A stretch of 32,755 bases of DNA from Endozoicomonas acroporae (GCF_002864045.1 NZ_PJPV01000212.1:1-32755); one strand, 5' to 3'. Counted from the first letter of the stretch, positions 8,789 through 17,915 are shown. Numbers and translations are program-made. Notes: generated from the letters alone by a model not told the origin.

Positions 8789-10176
8789 TGAGTGGGAAGT
8801 ATCAAGCTTATCCGGAGTATAAAGAAACGCACTTAGGTTGGTTGAGTGAAATCCCGGCACACTGGGAAATAAAGCGACTGAAATACCTTGGCGAAGCTTT
8901 GATTGGTTTAACTTATTCACCTGACGATGTCGTTGATGCTGACGATGAAAATGCTGTATTGGTGCTACGGTCATCAAACATACAAAATAAGCAATTAGCT
9001 TTTGAAGACAATGTTTATGTAAGTAAGCAGATTCCTGAGCACCTGCGAACTCAAGAAGGAGACATCCTGATTTGCGCCCGAAATGGCAGCCGTGCTTTGA
9101 TCGGGAAAAATGCTCAAATCACTGAGGCTTCGGCAGACATGAGCTTCGGTGCTTTTATGTCGGTCTATAGAAGTTCTTACAATGATTATTTATCCAAGGT
9201 CTTTAACTCAGCTTTGTTTGAGTATCAGTCAGGCTCGTTTTTGACAGCAACGATTAACCAGTTAACAACAGGAAATCTCAATAGTTTTGAAGTTCCACTG
9301 CCGAGTAAAGCTGAACAGCAAGTAATCACCAATTTCCTCGACCACGAAACCGCTAAAATCGACACCCTGATCGAAGAGCAGAAAACCCTGATCCGGCTGC
9401 TGCAAGAGAAGCGTCAGGCGATGATCAGCCATGCTGTGACCAAAGGGCTTAACCCTGATGCACCGATGAAAGATTCCGGGGTGGAGTGGCTGGGTGAAGT
9501 GCCTGAGCATTGGTCAGATACTGAAATTCGCTATATAACCCATCAAATAGGTGGAGGAACTCCGAGTAAAGACCGGTTGGAATTTTGGAATGGCAACATT
9601 CCCTGGGTATCTCCAAAAGATATGAAGGTTGATTATCTTTCTGATGCGCAGGACAAAATCACAGATCAGGCTATACAAGAATCTTCAACAAAACTGCTCC
9701 CCGTGGGCAGTGTATTGATTGTTGTACGAGGCATGATTTTGGCTCATTCAGTTCCGGTTGCCCTGACGCAAGCGCCTGTAACTATTAACCAAGACATGAA
9801 AGCTTTAGTACCAGGCAAAGGGGTTGATGGCGAATTCTTGCTGTTTTTCATGAAAGGGCTGAAGGGGTTCATTTTAGATTTGGTCGAAGAATCAGCTCAT
9901 GGAACTAAATGTTTAAGGACTGAAGTGTTTGAAAGAATTAAGATCACCATACCTGACCTTGATGAACAAATTGAAATTATCAAAAAATTGAAGGAGAAGC
10001 TGCGCGTTATTGATTCCCTAATTGATGATGCTCAGCAAGGAGTTGAGTTGTTCAAAGAACGCCGCACCGCACTAATCTCCGCAGCAGTCACCGGCAAAAT
10101 AGACGTCCGTGACTGGAAACCCACTGCCCACCCACAACAAAAACACCCCGAGGCCCCCCATGAGCAAACCGCCTGA
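8788..10176 (+). CDS. hsdS: Type I restriction specificity subunit (HsdS)
   Basis: HsdS sets the DNA sequence that the methylase and restriction complex reads. About 462 residues show the full two-domain layout. The first recognition domain starts at EIPAHWEIKRLKYLGE and ends in a conserved helix (EQQVITNFLDHETAKIDTLI). The second starts at GEVPEHWSDTEIRY, contains GGGTPSKDRLEFWNG, and ends in a second helix (DEQIEIIKKLKEKL to AAVTGKIDVRDW). The ATG at 8788 overlaps the stop of the preceding gene (TGATG) and follows GGGAGGT by eight bases; a GTG one codon upstream is possible. Length and both helices are normal, so this subunit looks functional even though its methylase is truncated. Confidence 0.92.
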   Translation: MSGKYQAYPEYKETHLGWLSEIPAHWEIKRLKYLGEALIGLTYSPDDVVDADDENAVLVLRSSNIQNKQLAFEDNVYVSKQIPEHLRTQEGDILICARNGSRALIGKNAQITEASADMSFGAFMSVYRSSYNDYLSKVFNSALFEYQSGSFLTATINQLTTGNLNSFEVPLPSKAEQQVITNFLDHETAKIDTLIEEQKTLIRLLQEKRQAMISHAVTKGLNPDAPMKDSGVEWLGEVPEHWSDTEIRYITHQIGGGTPSKDRLEFWNGNIPWVSPKDMKVDYLSDAQDKITDQAIQESSTKLLPVGSVLIVVRGMILAHSVPVALTQAPVTINQDMKALVPGKGVDGEFLLFFMKGLKGFILDLVEESAHGTKCLRTEVFERIKITIPDLDEQIEIIKKLKEKLRVIDSLIDDAQQGVELFKERRTALISAAVTGKIDVRDWKPTAHPQQKHPEAPHEQTA

Positions 10177-11206
10177 ACCGCCGGAGCACCCAGACACCCT
10201 GTTCAGCGAAATCAAAGGCCTGATCCAGTCCGCCCGCCAGCGGGCTGCAGTGGCGGTGAATACCGAACTGACCCTGCTTTACTGGCAGGAGGGGGAGCGC
10301 ATCAATGCCGAGGTGCTTAAAGGTGAGCGGGCAGACTATGGCAAGCAGGTGGTGATTAACCTGTCGAAGCAACTCACCGCCGCCATGGGCAAAGGCTGGA
10401 GCCCCCAGCAACTGCGCCATTGCACCCGGCTGGCGGAGGTATGCACGGCGGATGAGATTGTCTCTACAGTGTGGAGACAATTGAGCTGGTCCCATATCAA
10501 GCAGTTGATTTACATTAATGACCCGCTGAAACGGGAGTTTTACCTGGCCATGGCGGCCCAGGAACGGTGGTCTGTCCGCACCTTCAGCGAACGCCTGGAT
10601 TCCATGCTGTATGAACGGACGGCACTCTCCCGCAAGCCGGAAGCGACCATTGCCAGTGATCTGAAAAAGCTGCGGGAGCAGGGGCTGGCGAATCAGGACC
10701 TGGTATTGAAAGACCCGTATATTCTCAACTTTCTTGAATTGAACGACACCTACCTGGAAAAAGGGCTGGAAGATGCCATTCTGCGGGAGATGGAGCAGTT
10801 CCTGCTGGAACTGGGGATGGGCTTCACCTTTGTGGCCCGTCAGCACCGGGTTCAGATTGATGAGGATGACTTTTATATTGATCTGCTGTTTTACAACCGC
10901 AAGCTGCAACGGCTGGTGGCTGTCGAGCTAAAGACCGGCAAGTTCAAGGCAGAGTATAAGGGGCAGATGGAGCTCTACCTGCGCTGGCTGGATAAGTACG
11001 ACCGACAGCCCGGGGAAGAATCACCCATTGGTATTATTCTCTGTGCGGGTAAAAAGCAGGAACAGATCGAACTGCTGGAGCTGGATAAAAGCGGCATCCA
11101 TGTGGCGGATTACCTGACCAACCTGCCGCCCAAAGCGGTGCTGGAAGAACGCTTCCAGCGGGCCATCCACAATGCCCGCCAGCGTATTGAGAACAAAAGT
11201 GAGTAG
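10160..11206 (+). CDS. DUF1016 (YhcG-family) PD-(D/E)XK nuclease, paralogue B
   Basis: This second DUF1016 protein, about 348 residues from the ATG at 10160, overlaps the end of hsdS by 17 bases; a start at 10109 would add a Pro/Asn-rich leader that looks like read-through of hsdS. The ribosome site is GAGG seven bases upstream. The N-terminal helical domain includes AAVAVNTELTLLYWQEGERI and LSWSHIKQL. The nuclease domain has D241 in FYIDLLFYN and E256 and K258 in VAVELKTG. Two divergent DUF1016 proteins flanking hsdS in one operon is unusual. They may act as a heteromeric nuclease or as two separate accessory factors; the sequence does not decide this. A palindrome lies at 10457-10481. Confidence 0.88.
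   Translation: MSKPPEPPEHPDTLFSEIKGLIQSARQRAAVAVNTELTLLYWQEGERINAEVLKGERADYGKQVVINLSKQLTAAMGKGWSPQQLRHCTRLAEVCTADEIVSTVWRQLSWSHIKQLIYINDPLKREFYLAMAAQERWSVRTFSERLDSMLYERTALSRKPEATIASDLKKLREQGLANQDLVLKDPYILNFLELNDTYLEKGLEDAILREMEQFLLELGMGFTFVARQHRVQIDEDDFYIDLLFYNRKLQRLVAVELKTGKFKAEYKGQMELYLRWLDKYDRQPGEESPIGIILCAGKKQEQIELLELDKSGIHVADYLTNLPPKAVLEERFQRAIHNARQRIENKSE
10457..10481. repeat. 25-base palindrome inside DUF1016 gene B
   Basis: ATTGTCTC and GAGACAAT are perfect arms; between them T-ACA-G-TGT-G is symmetrical apart from one T/G position, which would be a wobble pair in RNA. The centre is G10469. It ends on CAATT, encoding Gln-Leu just before LSWSH, the same protein position as the palindrome in gene A. 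Confidence 0.9.
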
Positions 11207-11209
11207 TGT

Positions 11210-14200
11210 ATGAGCAGGGACGCCACCGTTGAGGCCGTTTTCCAGAACGAAATAATCGCCCAGATGCAGGCCAATGGCTGGCTATTGGGTTCCGGCGACC
11301 AGTACCACCGGGAAACGGCGTTGTACACCAGCGATGTGCTTGGTTTTGTCAAACAGACTCAGGCGAAGGAGTGGGCGAAGTTCTGCAAGGTATTCCCCTC
11401 GGATTCGGAACAGCACTTTATCAGCCACCTGCTGACCCAGCTTAATAAGGCTGACCCCAATGCCATTGATAAAGAGCTACGCAGTTACGGTACCCTTGGG
11501 GTGTTACGTCATGGCCTGAAGATTCGCAATGCCCGGTTTCGCCTGTGCCAGTTTATGCCGGAGCATGATCTGAACCCGGATACGCTGGCCCGTTATAAAG
11601 AAAACCGTTGTCGCCTTGTGCCGGAGCTGGTGTATTCGCCCTATGCTACCGATGAGCACCTTGTCGAAACCGGTAAAAAGGCCAGGTCGTGGCGCATTGA
11701 TCTGGTGCTGTTTATCAATGGTCTGCCGGTGGCGACGCTGGAGCTGAAATCCGAGTTCAAGCAGTCGGTGGATAACGCCATTCGGCAGTATAAAACCACT
11801 CGCCTGCCCAAAGACCCGGAAACCGGTAAGCCGGAACCGCTGCTCACCTTCAAGCGGGGTGCGCCGGTGCATTTTGCTGTCAGCCAGTATCAGGTTTATA
11901 TGGCAACCCGGTTGGCCGGTGCTGATACCTTCTTCCTGCCGTTTAATAAAGGGACAAAAGAAGGCGGCGCTGGTAATGATATTCCTGACGATGAGAACCG
12001 CTATGCCACCGATTACCTGTGGAATGAGGTGCTGCTCCCGGATAACCTGCTGAATATTCTTGCCCGTTACGCTCACCTTGAGATTAAGGAGACCGAAGAC
12101 TGGGAAGGCCGCAAAACCAAAAAGGAGACGCTGATTTTCCCTCGGTATCACCAGTGGGATGTGGTGCGTAAACTGATTGGCGCTGCCCGTACCGAAGGTA
12201 CCGGGCATCGTTACCTGGTGCAGCACAGTGCCGGTTCCGGCAAGTCCAACTCCATTGCCTGGACAGCCCATCAGCTATCCACCCTTTATAAAGACGATGG
12301 AGACAAGCAGTTCCATTCTGTGATCGTGATTACTGACCGGACGGTGCTGGACGATCAGCTTCAGGATACCATTTACCAGTTTGAACACGCCGATGGGGTG
12401 GTGGGGCGTATTAACAATAAAGAAGGGCAGGGCTCCAAATCAGAGAAGCTGGCCAGTGCCCTGGAAAATGCCCAGCCGATTATTATCGTGACCATCCAGA
12501 CCTTTCCGTTTGTACTGGCAGCTATTGAGAGCAGTACCAATCTGCAGAAACGTCGTTATGCCATTATTGCCGATGAGGCGCACTCTTCCCAGACGGGCGA
12601 TACTGCCAGGAAGCTGAAAGAAGTGCTGATGGTGGATGGTGAAGCAAAAGAAGCAGAGCTATCGGCAGAAGACAAGTTGAATGCATCCGCACGACGGAAG
12701 AGCGGCAATCTCAGTTATTTTGCTTTTACAGCTACGCCAAAGGCGAAGACGCTGGAAACTTTTGGTCGGCTGGCTAATCCGGATGAACCACCTTCAAAGA
12801 AGAACCTGCCCCAGGCATTCCATGTGTACTCCATGCGACAGGCCATTGAAGAAGGCTTTATCCTGGATGTGCTGAAGAACTACACCAATTACAAAGTTGC
12901 CTACAAGCTGGCCCAGAAAATTGCCGCTACCGATGAGGAGGTGGACAGCAAGCGTGCCAAGGTGAAGGTGGGGCGCTGGGTACGCCTCCATGAGCACAAT
13001 ATCAGCCAGAAGGTGAAGGTGATCGTCCAGCACTTTCAGGAACATGTTATGGGACTGCTGGGTGGTCAGGCCAAGGCGATGGTGGTGACCAGCTCCCGCA
13101 AGGAAGCGGTACGCTATAAGCTGGCCTTTAAGAAGTACCTGGCTGAACACAAGAGTTCCATTGCCGTGATGGTAGCCTTTTCCGGTGAGGTGCAGTTCGA
13201 CCAGAATGATCCGGACAGTGCCGCCATTCTTGATGAGAAATTTACGGAAAAAAATATGAACCCCGGCCTCAAAGGGCGGGATATGCGTAAGGCGTTCGAT
13301 ACCGACGATTACCAGATTATGCTGGTGGCCAATAAGTTCCAGACCGGCTTTGACCAGCCCAAGCTCTGTGCCATGTATGTGGATAAACCACTGGGCGGTG
13401 TGGAGTGTGTGCAAACCCTTTCCCGCCTTAATCGCACTTATCCCGGCAAGGCGGAGAGCGGCACCTTTGTGCTGGACTTTGTTAATGAGCCTGACGATAT
13501 TCTGGCTGCCTTCCAGCCTTACTACCAGACGGCAGAGCTGGCGGATGTGTCTGACCCGGACAAAATCTTTGAGCTGCACGAAAAGCTGCGGGCCAGCGGC
13601 ATTTTTACCTGGAATGAAGTGGAGCGGTTCTGCGAAGCCTTCCTGACCCGAAAGAAAAGCAATGCTGCTGTCAGTAATATCTGTAAGCCTGCGGTGGAAC
13701 GGTGGCAGAAGCGTTACAGCTCTGCGGTGGCGGCTTACGAGCAGGCCAGGGATATGCTGGACCGGATGAAAAAGTCCGGCGATGCGGTGCTGATCGCCAA
13801 CGGTGAAAACAGCCTGAAGGAGTGCAAGCAGGAAAAAGACCGGCTGGAGATTTTCAAGAAAGACCTGGGCAGCTATACCCGTTACTACGAGTTTATGTCC
13901 CAGATTGTCGATTACGATGATATTGAACTGGAACAGCTCAGCCTGTTTGCCCGCTACCTCCGGCCGCTACTCCGGGAGCAGGTTCTGGACGAAGACGATA
14001 TTGATCTGGATAACGTGGTGATGAGCCACTATCGTCTATCTAAAATCCGCCAGCAGGACATTCAGCTTAAGGAAGATAGTCCGGAGTACAAGCTGGAACC
14101 GGGCTGTGATATGGGTACTGCAAAACCCAAGGATAAGAAAGAGGAGTTTCTATCGCAGATTCTGGCCCGGTTGAATGAGCTGTTTATTACCGACAACCTG

Positions 14201-14287
14201 TCGGATGCGGACCTGATCAATTATCCCTACAGGGTGCCAGACGAAGAGGCTGCGGTTGTTCCTTTTTGGTGGTGGGGAGAGACCTAA
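11210..14287 (+). CDS. hsdR: Type I restriction endonuclease subunit R (HsdR), second system
   Basis: This 1025-residue protein is the ATP-driven translocase and nuclease of the second type I system. The nuclease motif is D164 in WRIDLVLFI, then E178 and K180 in ATLELKSEF. The helicase has Walker A AGSGKS near 341-346, DEAH at 455-458 followed by SSQTGD, and FAFTATPKAKT. Later motifs are MLVANKFQTGFDQP and QTLSRLNRTYPGK. The C-terminal 250 residues are helical, as expected for contact with the methylase. It begins three bases after the stop of DUF1016 gene B, with only a weak ribosome site, so translation is probably coupled. It belongs to a different HsdR subfamily from the one at 2046-5150 (FQTGFDQP here, LLTGFDAK there), so the two operons are not duplicates. 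Confidence 0.95.
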   Translation: MSRDATVEAVFQNEIIAQMQANGWLLGSGDQYHRETALYTSDVLGFVKQTQAKEWAKFCKVFPSDSEQHFISHLLTQLNKADPNAIDKELRSYGTLGVLRHGLKIRNARFRLCQFMPEHDLNPDTLARYKENRCRLVPELVYSPYATDEHLVETGKKARSWRIDLVLFINGLPVATLELKSEFKQSVDNAIRQYKTTRLPKDPETGKPEPLLTFKRGAPVHFAVSQYQVYMATRLAGADTFFLPFNKGTKEGGAGNDIPDDENRYATDYLWNEVLLPDNLLNILARYAHLEIKETEDWEGRKTKKETLIFPRYHQWDVVRKLIGAARTEGTGHRYLVQHSAGSGKSNSIAWTAHQLSTLYKDDGDKQFHSVIVITDRTVLDDQLQDTIYQFEHADGVVGRINNKEGQGSKSEKLASALENAQPIIIVTIQTFPFVLAAIESSTNLQKRRYAIIADEAHSSQTGDTARKLKEVLMVDGEAKEAELSAEDKLNASARRKSGNLSYFAFTATPKAKTLETFGRLANPDEPPSKKNLPQAFHVYSMRQAIEEGFILDVLKNYTNYKVAYKLAQKIAATDEEVDSKRAKVKVGRWVRLHEHNISQKVKVIVQHFQEHVMGLLGGQAKAMVVTSSRKEAVRYKLAFKKYLAEHKSSIAVMVAFSGEVQFDQNDPDSAAILDEKFTEKNMNPGLKGRDMRKAFDTDDYQIMLVANKFQTGFDQPKLCAMYVDKPLGGVECVQTLSRLNRTYPGKAESGTFVLDFVNEPDDILAAFQPYYQTAELADVSDPDKIFELHEKLRASGIFTWNEVERFCEAFLTRKKSNAAVSNICKPAVERWQKRYSSAVAAYEQARDMLDRMKKSGDAVLIANGENSLKECKQEKDRLEIFKKDLGSYTRYYEFMSQIVDYDDIELEQLSLFARYLRPLLREQVLDEDDIDLDNVVMSHYRLSKIRQQDIQLKEDSPEYKLEPGCDMGTAKPKDKKEEFLSQILARLNELFITDNLSDADLINYPYRVPDEEAAVVPFWWWGET

Positions 14288-14316
14288 GCAGCATGATTGG
14301 CTGCTCAGGCATTTTT
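14287..14316 (+). terminator. Possible terminator after hsdR
   Basis: AGCAGC (14287-14292) pairs with GCTGCT (14300-14305) over a seven-base loop, and a short T run follows at 14312-14316. The stem is only six pairs and the T run is displaced, so this is a weak call. Confidence 0.4.
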
Positions 14317-14317
14317 C

Positions 14318-14895
14318 TCAATGGGTGACGGGCACAACCCGCGTATAGATATAAAGCAGTGGCCGTGCAGGAGCTCCATTTTTACGGGTCACTTCTCCGG
14401 TTAGGAGCTGTCCTGAAATATTTCCACATTTCTGGGTTTCAAAACTACGTTCGTCCTGAGCCTGTCGAAGGGCGTGAACTCCGGCCTCATGTATTGTGCC
14501 AATCACCCTTCGACAAGCTCAGGATGAACGGAGATCGAGTTCAAAATGTGGAAATTATTTCGGGACAATTCCTTAGGCGGTGGCCTGCCTGCAAATGCCG
14601 GTGGAACAGATCGAGTCGTCCGCGGTCTACATAGCCGAGTTTCTGGCCATTCAGTTCTATCCGGATAGCCCTGTCATCAAAGGTGTTTGATGGTTCTGGT
14701 ATAAAGCTGACGTTGGCCTCCAGGGGGATATCGTCAACGGCAACCTCAGACTCATGCTGAAAACCGGCCACTTCAACGATAAACTCAAATGCCCCGTCAG
14801 CATTGTCAAACGGATGGATCAGCTCGAAGCCATCATCAGGTAGCCCAGGGCGGTTGCAGCTGATGTACGATAGTTTATATTTTTGTTCTACTCAT
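14318..14895 (-). pseudogene. HIRAN-domain protein gene, broken by a frameshift and a MITE
   Basis: HIRAN domains bind DNA ends and occur in DNA-repair and defence proteins. The minus strand encodes a recognisable HIRAN core: VEVAGFQHE, then FIPEPSNTFDDRAIRIE, then NGQKLGYVDRGR. The frame is interrupted by the element at 14404-14573. If the element and one TA copy are removed, LQAGHRL joins TGEVTRKNGAPARPLLYIYTR in frame and ends at a TGA at 14318. At the 5' end the ATG at 14895 gives only six codons (MSRTKI) before a stop. One base fewer in the A run would give MSRTKYKLSYISCNRPG and continue into the HIRAN frame. The gene therefore has two lesions and is most likely dead. The full protein would have been about 135 residues, a stand-alone HIRAN domain. 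Confidence 0.8.
14404..14573. mobile_element. MITE copy 1 (inside HIRAN gene)
   Basis: A 170-base element starts GGAGCTGTCCTGAAATA and ends TTTCGGGACAATTCCT; the ends are inverted repeats over about 30 bases. TA is present on both sides (14402-14403 and 14574-14575), the duplication expected of IS630/Tc1-mariner transposases. The core is a long hairpin with arms at 14449-14472 and 14506-14529. No transposase is encoded, so it would have to be moved in trans. Removing the element and one TA restores the HIRAN reading frame exactly. Confidence 0.85.
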
Positions 14896-15061
14896 GATTG
14901 CCAGCGTTGTTGACCGTACATTCCCAGACAATTCAGATCACAATTCAGGCCGAATTCTGAAAAAAGAAGCCAAAGCTTGGATAATTTGCACAAAAATCTA
15001 CAGGCCTTTTACAAAGCTTGTACCATTTGCTGCTTCTGTTATCTTGATTTAAACCAACTGT
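14896..15061. other. Short gap without recognisable gene
   Basis: Between the HIRAN pseudogene and the broken transposase I see no gene, RNA or repeat. It is AT-rich and probably contains the old upstream region of the HIRAN gene. Confidence 0.5.
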
Positions 15062-15820
15062 TTAGTCAGGATAAAATTTCTCCAGCACCAGCTCAGCTCG
15101 ATAGTCCTGATCTAATCCTGCCAGTTGGATCCGGGCTGCCATACTCTCTTTCTCAAAGCGGTTACTTTGTTTGTGGGCATTGAAACACCACCGCCTCACT
15201 GTCGCAACGTTCTTTGCCGCTGTTCTTGACGCCCCCGGTTTTTCTCAATCGTTTCGGCAAAAGCAGGTTCTTCATCAGCGGATTCCGGATCATCCGGATG
15301 CTCTTCAATATACTTTGAAAAGTGTGCTTCGATATTACTACTCAAAGTGGGTTGCTTGTCCTAGGTAATCCGCTTTTTTTTCAATGATCTTTTTGCAAAT
15401 ATTTTTTTGACACCCCATGGCATCGCTGGTTATCAAGGCTCCTTCGAGAAAAAGCACATCGAGAACATTGTCGTTTTTTTCTGGATGAGGCCCGATTTTA
15501 CGAGCATTTATCACCGATAATGTGTCGCTTACCCAATCGACAAATAACTGCGTAAAAGCTTCTGGATCAAGCAGTTTGCACACTGTTGCAATAGTGTAAT
15601 GGGAAGGAAAAGCAAATTGATAAGGAAAAAACATACGAAACCAGCGATGGTTATACTTGGCGAATCGCTCCATGCCTTGCCATGTCGTATAACCACTCAA
15701 AATACTGACATAAACGATAAATATGACTTCCGGAAGTGGATACGTAACGTGATCTTCGCTACGAGGCTCAGTCAGTGATTTAATCCTTACGACCATTGGT
15801 GTGTAGCTGGACATTGTCAT
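15062..15820 (-). pseudogene. ISAs1-family transposase, degenerate
   Basis: The first frame (15338-15820) has features of ISAs1-type DDE transposases: PRSEDHVTYPLPEVIFIVY, LLDPEAFTQLFVDWV, and LEGALITSDAMGCQK followed by KKIIEKKADYL. The stretch with the usual IDGK motif between these blocks is missing, so an internal deletion removed a catalytic aspartate. A frameshift near 15360 follows, and another frame continues with DKQPTLSSNIEAHF and ETIEKNRGRQEQR to a stop at 15196. A third frame (15062-15199) starts RRWCFNAHK and ends ELVLEKFYPD, the second half of which I do not recognise. Terminal inverted repeats were not found. The element cannot transpose by itself. Confidence 0.75.
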
Positions 15821-15859
15821 AGTTACATCTGAGGTATGTTAATAGTATATATGTACATC

Positions 15860-16180
15860 TCATGCTATCGCCCTGCTCACTTTCGGCGCTTTATTGATGC
15901 AGATTTTCTTCCCTTTTTTCGTCTTGTGGCCTGAGTGGTTGTCTTCGTGATCGGAGACACCTTTGGCTTTCAACTGGTGAAAGGTGAACCGTTCCTCTGC
16001 TGTGATTTTTCCGGAAGCAACACGGCGGCTCATGCAGTCCTTAAACCTGGCTGAGAATTGCTTGTTACTGATCGTTGAACCGTCCGGATCGTGGAACAGG
16101 TGATTTGCATGAACAGAAATACCCGAGTAATCAGCCAACGGCTTCCATGGGTTTGCCCGATGGCACACAAACCAAAACAC
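15860..16180 (-). pseudogene. C-terminal remnant of a tyrosine recombinase (phage-type integrase)
   Basis: The 106-codon frame resembles the end of the catalytic domain of a phage-type integrase: NPWKPLADYSGISVHANHLF, then SNKQFSARFKDCMSRRV, RFTFHQLKAKGVSDHED, SGHKTKKGKK and INKAPKV. In active enzymes the HxLR motif, a GH box and a tyrosine follow in this order. Here the arginine of HxLR is lysine (HQLK), and the tyrosine position near the end reads Cys (KKICINK). The N-terminal binding domain and the first catalytic arginine are absent. This is a dead fragment, consistent with an old integrated element. It is oriented like the neighbouring broken transposase. The ATG at 16180 is probably not the original start. 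Confidence 0.65.
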
Positions 16181-16631
16181 CGCAGCAAATAGTGACGATG
16201 CAGCAACCCTTAAAGTCAGCGTAATTTATTGGCAATATTATCAAACTGTCTTGATTGATGGTAAGAGTGAAGATTGTTGGTCCATTGCCTATAAGTGGCG
16301 TTTTTCAAAATCTCTGAAGGATCAGACATGTCTGCAACCACATCACTTCAGGTAAATCTCCTCTTCACTGCATTTCAAGGGCGTTGCTCTCAATGCTTGA
16401 CTCCAGCTCACCATAGCAGGTTCCGGTTTGCTTCTTCCCAAGCTTTCATTTGGTCGACCCAATCATATCGGTGATTGAGCGAAACCTGCTCTTATTTATA
16501 AAATATTCGGGCTATACTCCACAGTCGGCCTTGACAGATTAGGCAGCCTCATCTAAACAACTGTAGGCTCGGTTTTCTTTTCTCCTTCATTAAGTTGTAC
16601 GTTTGTTTCCTGTTTGCCCTTCAGGTTCATT
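16181..16631. other. Intergenic stretch without a clear gene
   Basis: No protein family, RNA or terminator could be identified in these 450 bases. Short open frames exist, for example a minus-strand frame ending near 16404 with LNHRYDWVDQMKAWEE, but none has supporting context. It probably holds the promoter of the gene starting at 16632 and further debris of the mobile elements to the left. Confidence 0.5.
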
Positions 16632-17822
16632 ATGAATGCGTGTATTCCCCTGACCATTACCTTACTTTTGTGTTTCACTCTTCCCTCTGCATTTGCCGAA
16701 GAATGCTCGGAAATTGCAGCCATGAGTTTTGAAAAAAAGGAACAAGCCTTCATGGAGTTGAAAAAGAGCTTTATCGAAACCCTGAAGCCGTCGGAGCACC
16801 TGGATCAGATTCGCAAACTGGCCACTAATCCCTCGCAGTTAGATGAAGTGGGTGATCTTACCCTGCGGAGCCTGCCTGCAACCGTTCGAGAACATTATCC
16901 AGAAATACCTGAAACCGTTCTGGATGACTTTGACGAGCAAATTGAAGAGCTGGAGAGATTCGCGGACTGTTTTCACTTTGGTAAACGAAGCAAAGGCTCT
17001 CTAATGAAGCTTCGTTATCGCAAAGTCAAAGAAACCGACAGCCCCTACATTGGCTTCCTGTTACCAAAGGAGCAGGATCAGCCCCGCAAAGTGAAAATGG
17101 CCAGTTCTTCATCCTGCCAGGATAAACACTGCGATTTCACTGTGAAGAGCGTCGATGATCTGGACAAAGATATCATCCTGCTGGTTCATCGCCCTGCCCG
17201 ACTCAGTACTCCAGTTTTTCATACAAAACCCATCGTCGACCCCACGAACGATACTACGAAACGCCTGCCTGAGCGTGCCTTTCTTCTGGAACTGGACCTG
17301 AAAAAAGTCGTCAAGCATTTTTTCAGCACGCCTGAAATCTATATGCACCTCACTTACTACAATAGCGACCAACCGATTCGTGAAGACACGATTGCAATTC
17401 CCTGGGCGAAAAAAAAAGGTGTTAATGAGGGCAATACTGAGCTGATCATCTGGTTGGATGCAGACTCTGTACAACTGACTCTGATGGAAAATGACTCAGA
17501 AATACCCTTTAGACTTATTGGTAAAATCCTCAGCAGGATTGTAAAGATTGGATTGCAACTCGCCGGTGCCTTCCATCCTGAAATAGGTCATATCCAGAGT
17601 GCACTTGGTATTCTCAGTAACCGCACTTCAACCGAAAGTGCCGATTTTTATCATGCCCTGGACAGAATGAATGCAGACGACATGCTGGATACCGTTCGCC
17701 TCCAGAGAAATAATTTAAATACTTTTGTCCCCATGAAATCAGGGGTCGCCAAAATGGTATTAAAGCCTGTCTACACCTCCAAAACAGGTATGAGTGATGA
17801 ACTTCATAACCCATTTAATTGA
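16632..17822 (+). CDS. Secreted or periplasmic protein of unknown function
   Basis: I do not recognise this 396-residue protein. The ATG at 16632 starts a clear signal peptide (MNACIPLTITLLLCFTLPSAFA) with probable cleavage before EECSE; the upstream TTG start would only add PFRFI before it. The mature protein is hydrophilic, has a helical Glu/Lys-rich first part, a Cys-containing segment (SSSSCQDKHCDF) near residue 160, and a beta-rich middle with LLVHRPARLS and FLLELDLKKVVKHFF. The C-terminal third has a hydrophobic helix (RLIGKILSRIVKIGLQLAGAF). No enzyme motif was seen. It lies 135 bases before a kinase-like gene on the same strand and may be cotranscribed with it. An exported, possibly host-directed protein is inference only. 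Confidence 0.75.
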   Translation: MNACIPLTITLLLCFTLPSAFAEECSEIAAMSFEKKEQAFMELKKSFIETLKPSEHLDQIRKLATNPSQLDEVGDLTLRSLPATVREHYPEIPETVLDDFDEQIEELERFADCFHFGKRSKGSLMKLRYRKVKETDSPYIGFLLPKEQDQPRKVKMASSSSCQDKHCDFTVKSVDDLDKDIILLVHRPARLSTPVFHTKPIVDPTNDTTKRLPERAFLLELDLKKVVKHFFSTPEIYMHLTYYNSDQPIREDTIAIPWAKKKGVNEGNTELIIWLDADSVQLTLMENDSEIPFRLIGKILSRIVKIGLQLAGAFHPEIGHIQSALGILSNRTSTESADFYHALDRMNADDMLDTVRLQRNNLNTFVPMKSGVAKMVLKPVYTSKTGMSDELHNPFN

Positions 17823-17915
17823 TGAGGTTTCCTTGTCGGTCTAAAGCCATGAGGCAATTCTGGCCACCGCAGCTTCTTAACAATGACATCACTGTTGATA
17901 CCCGATTGAGCTATC

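Noticed and set aside
10088..10909. 273-codon minus-strand ORF
   Set aside because: Antisense shadow of hsdS and DUF1016 gene B.
12794..13579. 261-codon minus-strand ORF
   Set aside because: Antisense shadow of hsdR; composition mirrors the codons of the real gene.
14404..14573. MITE hairpin as a simple terminator or REP sequence
   Set aside because: Inverted termini, TA duplication and exact repair of the split gene on removal show a mobile element.
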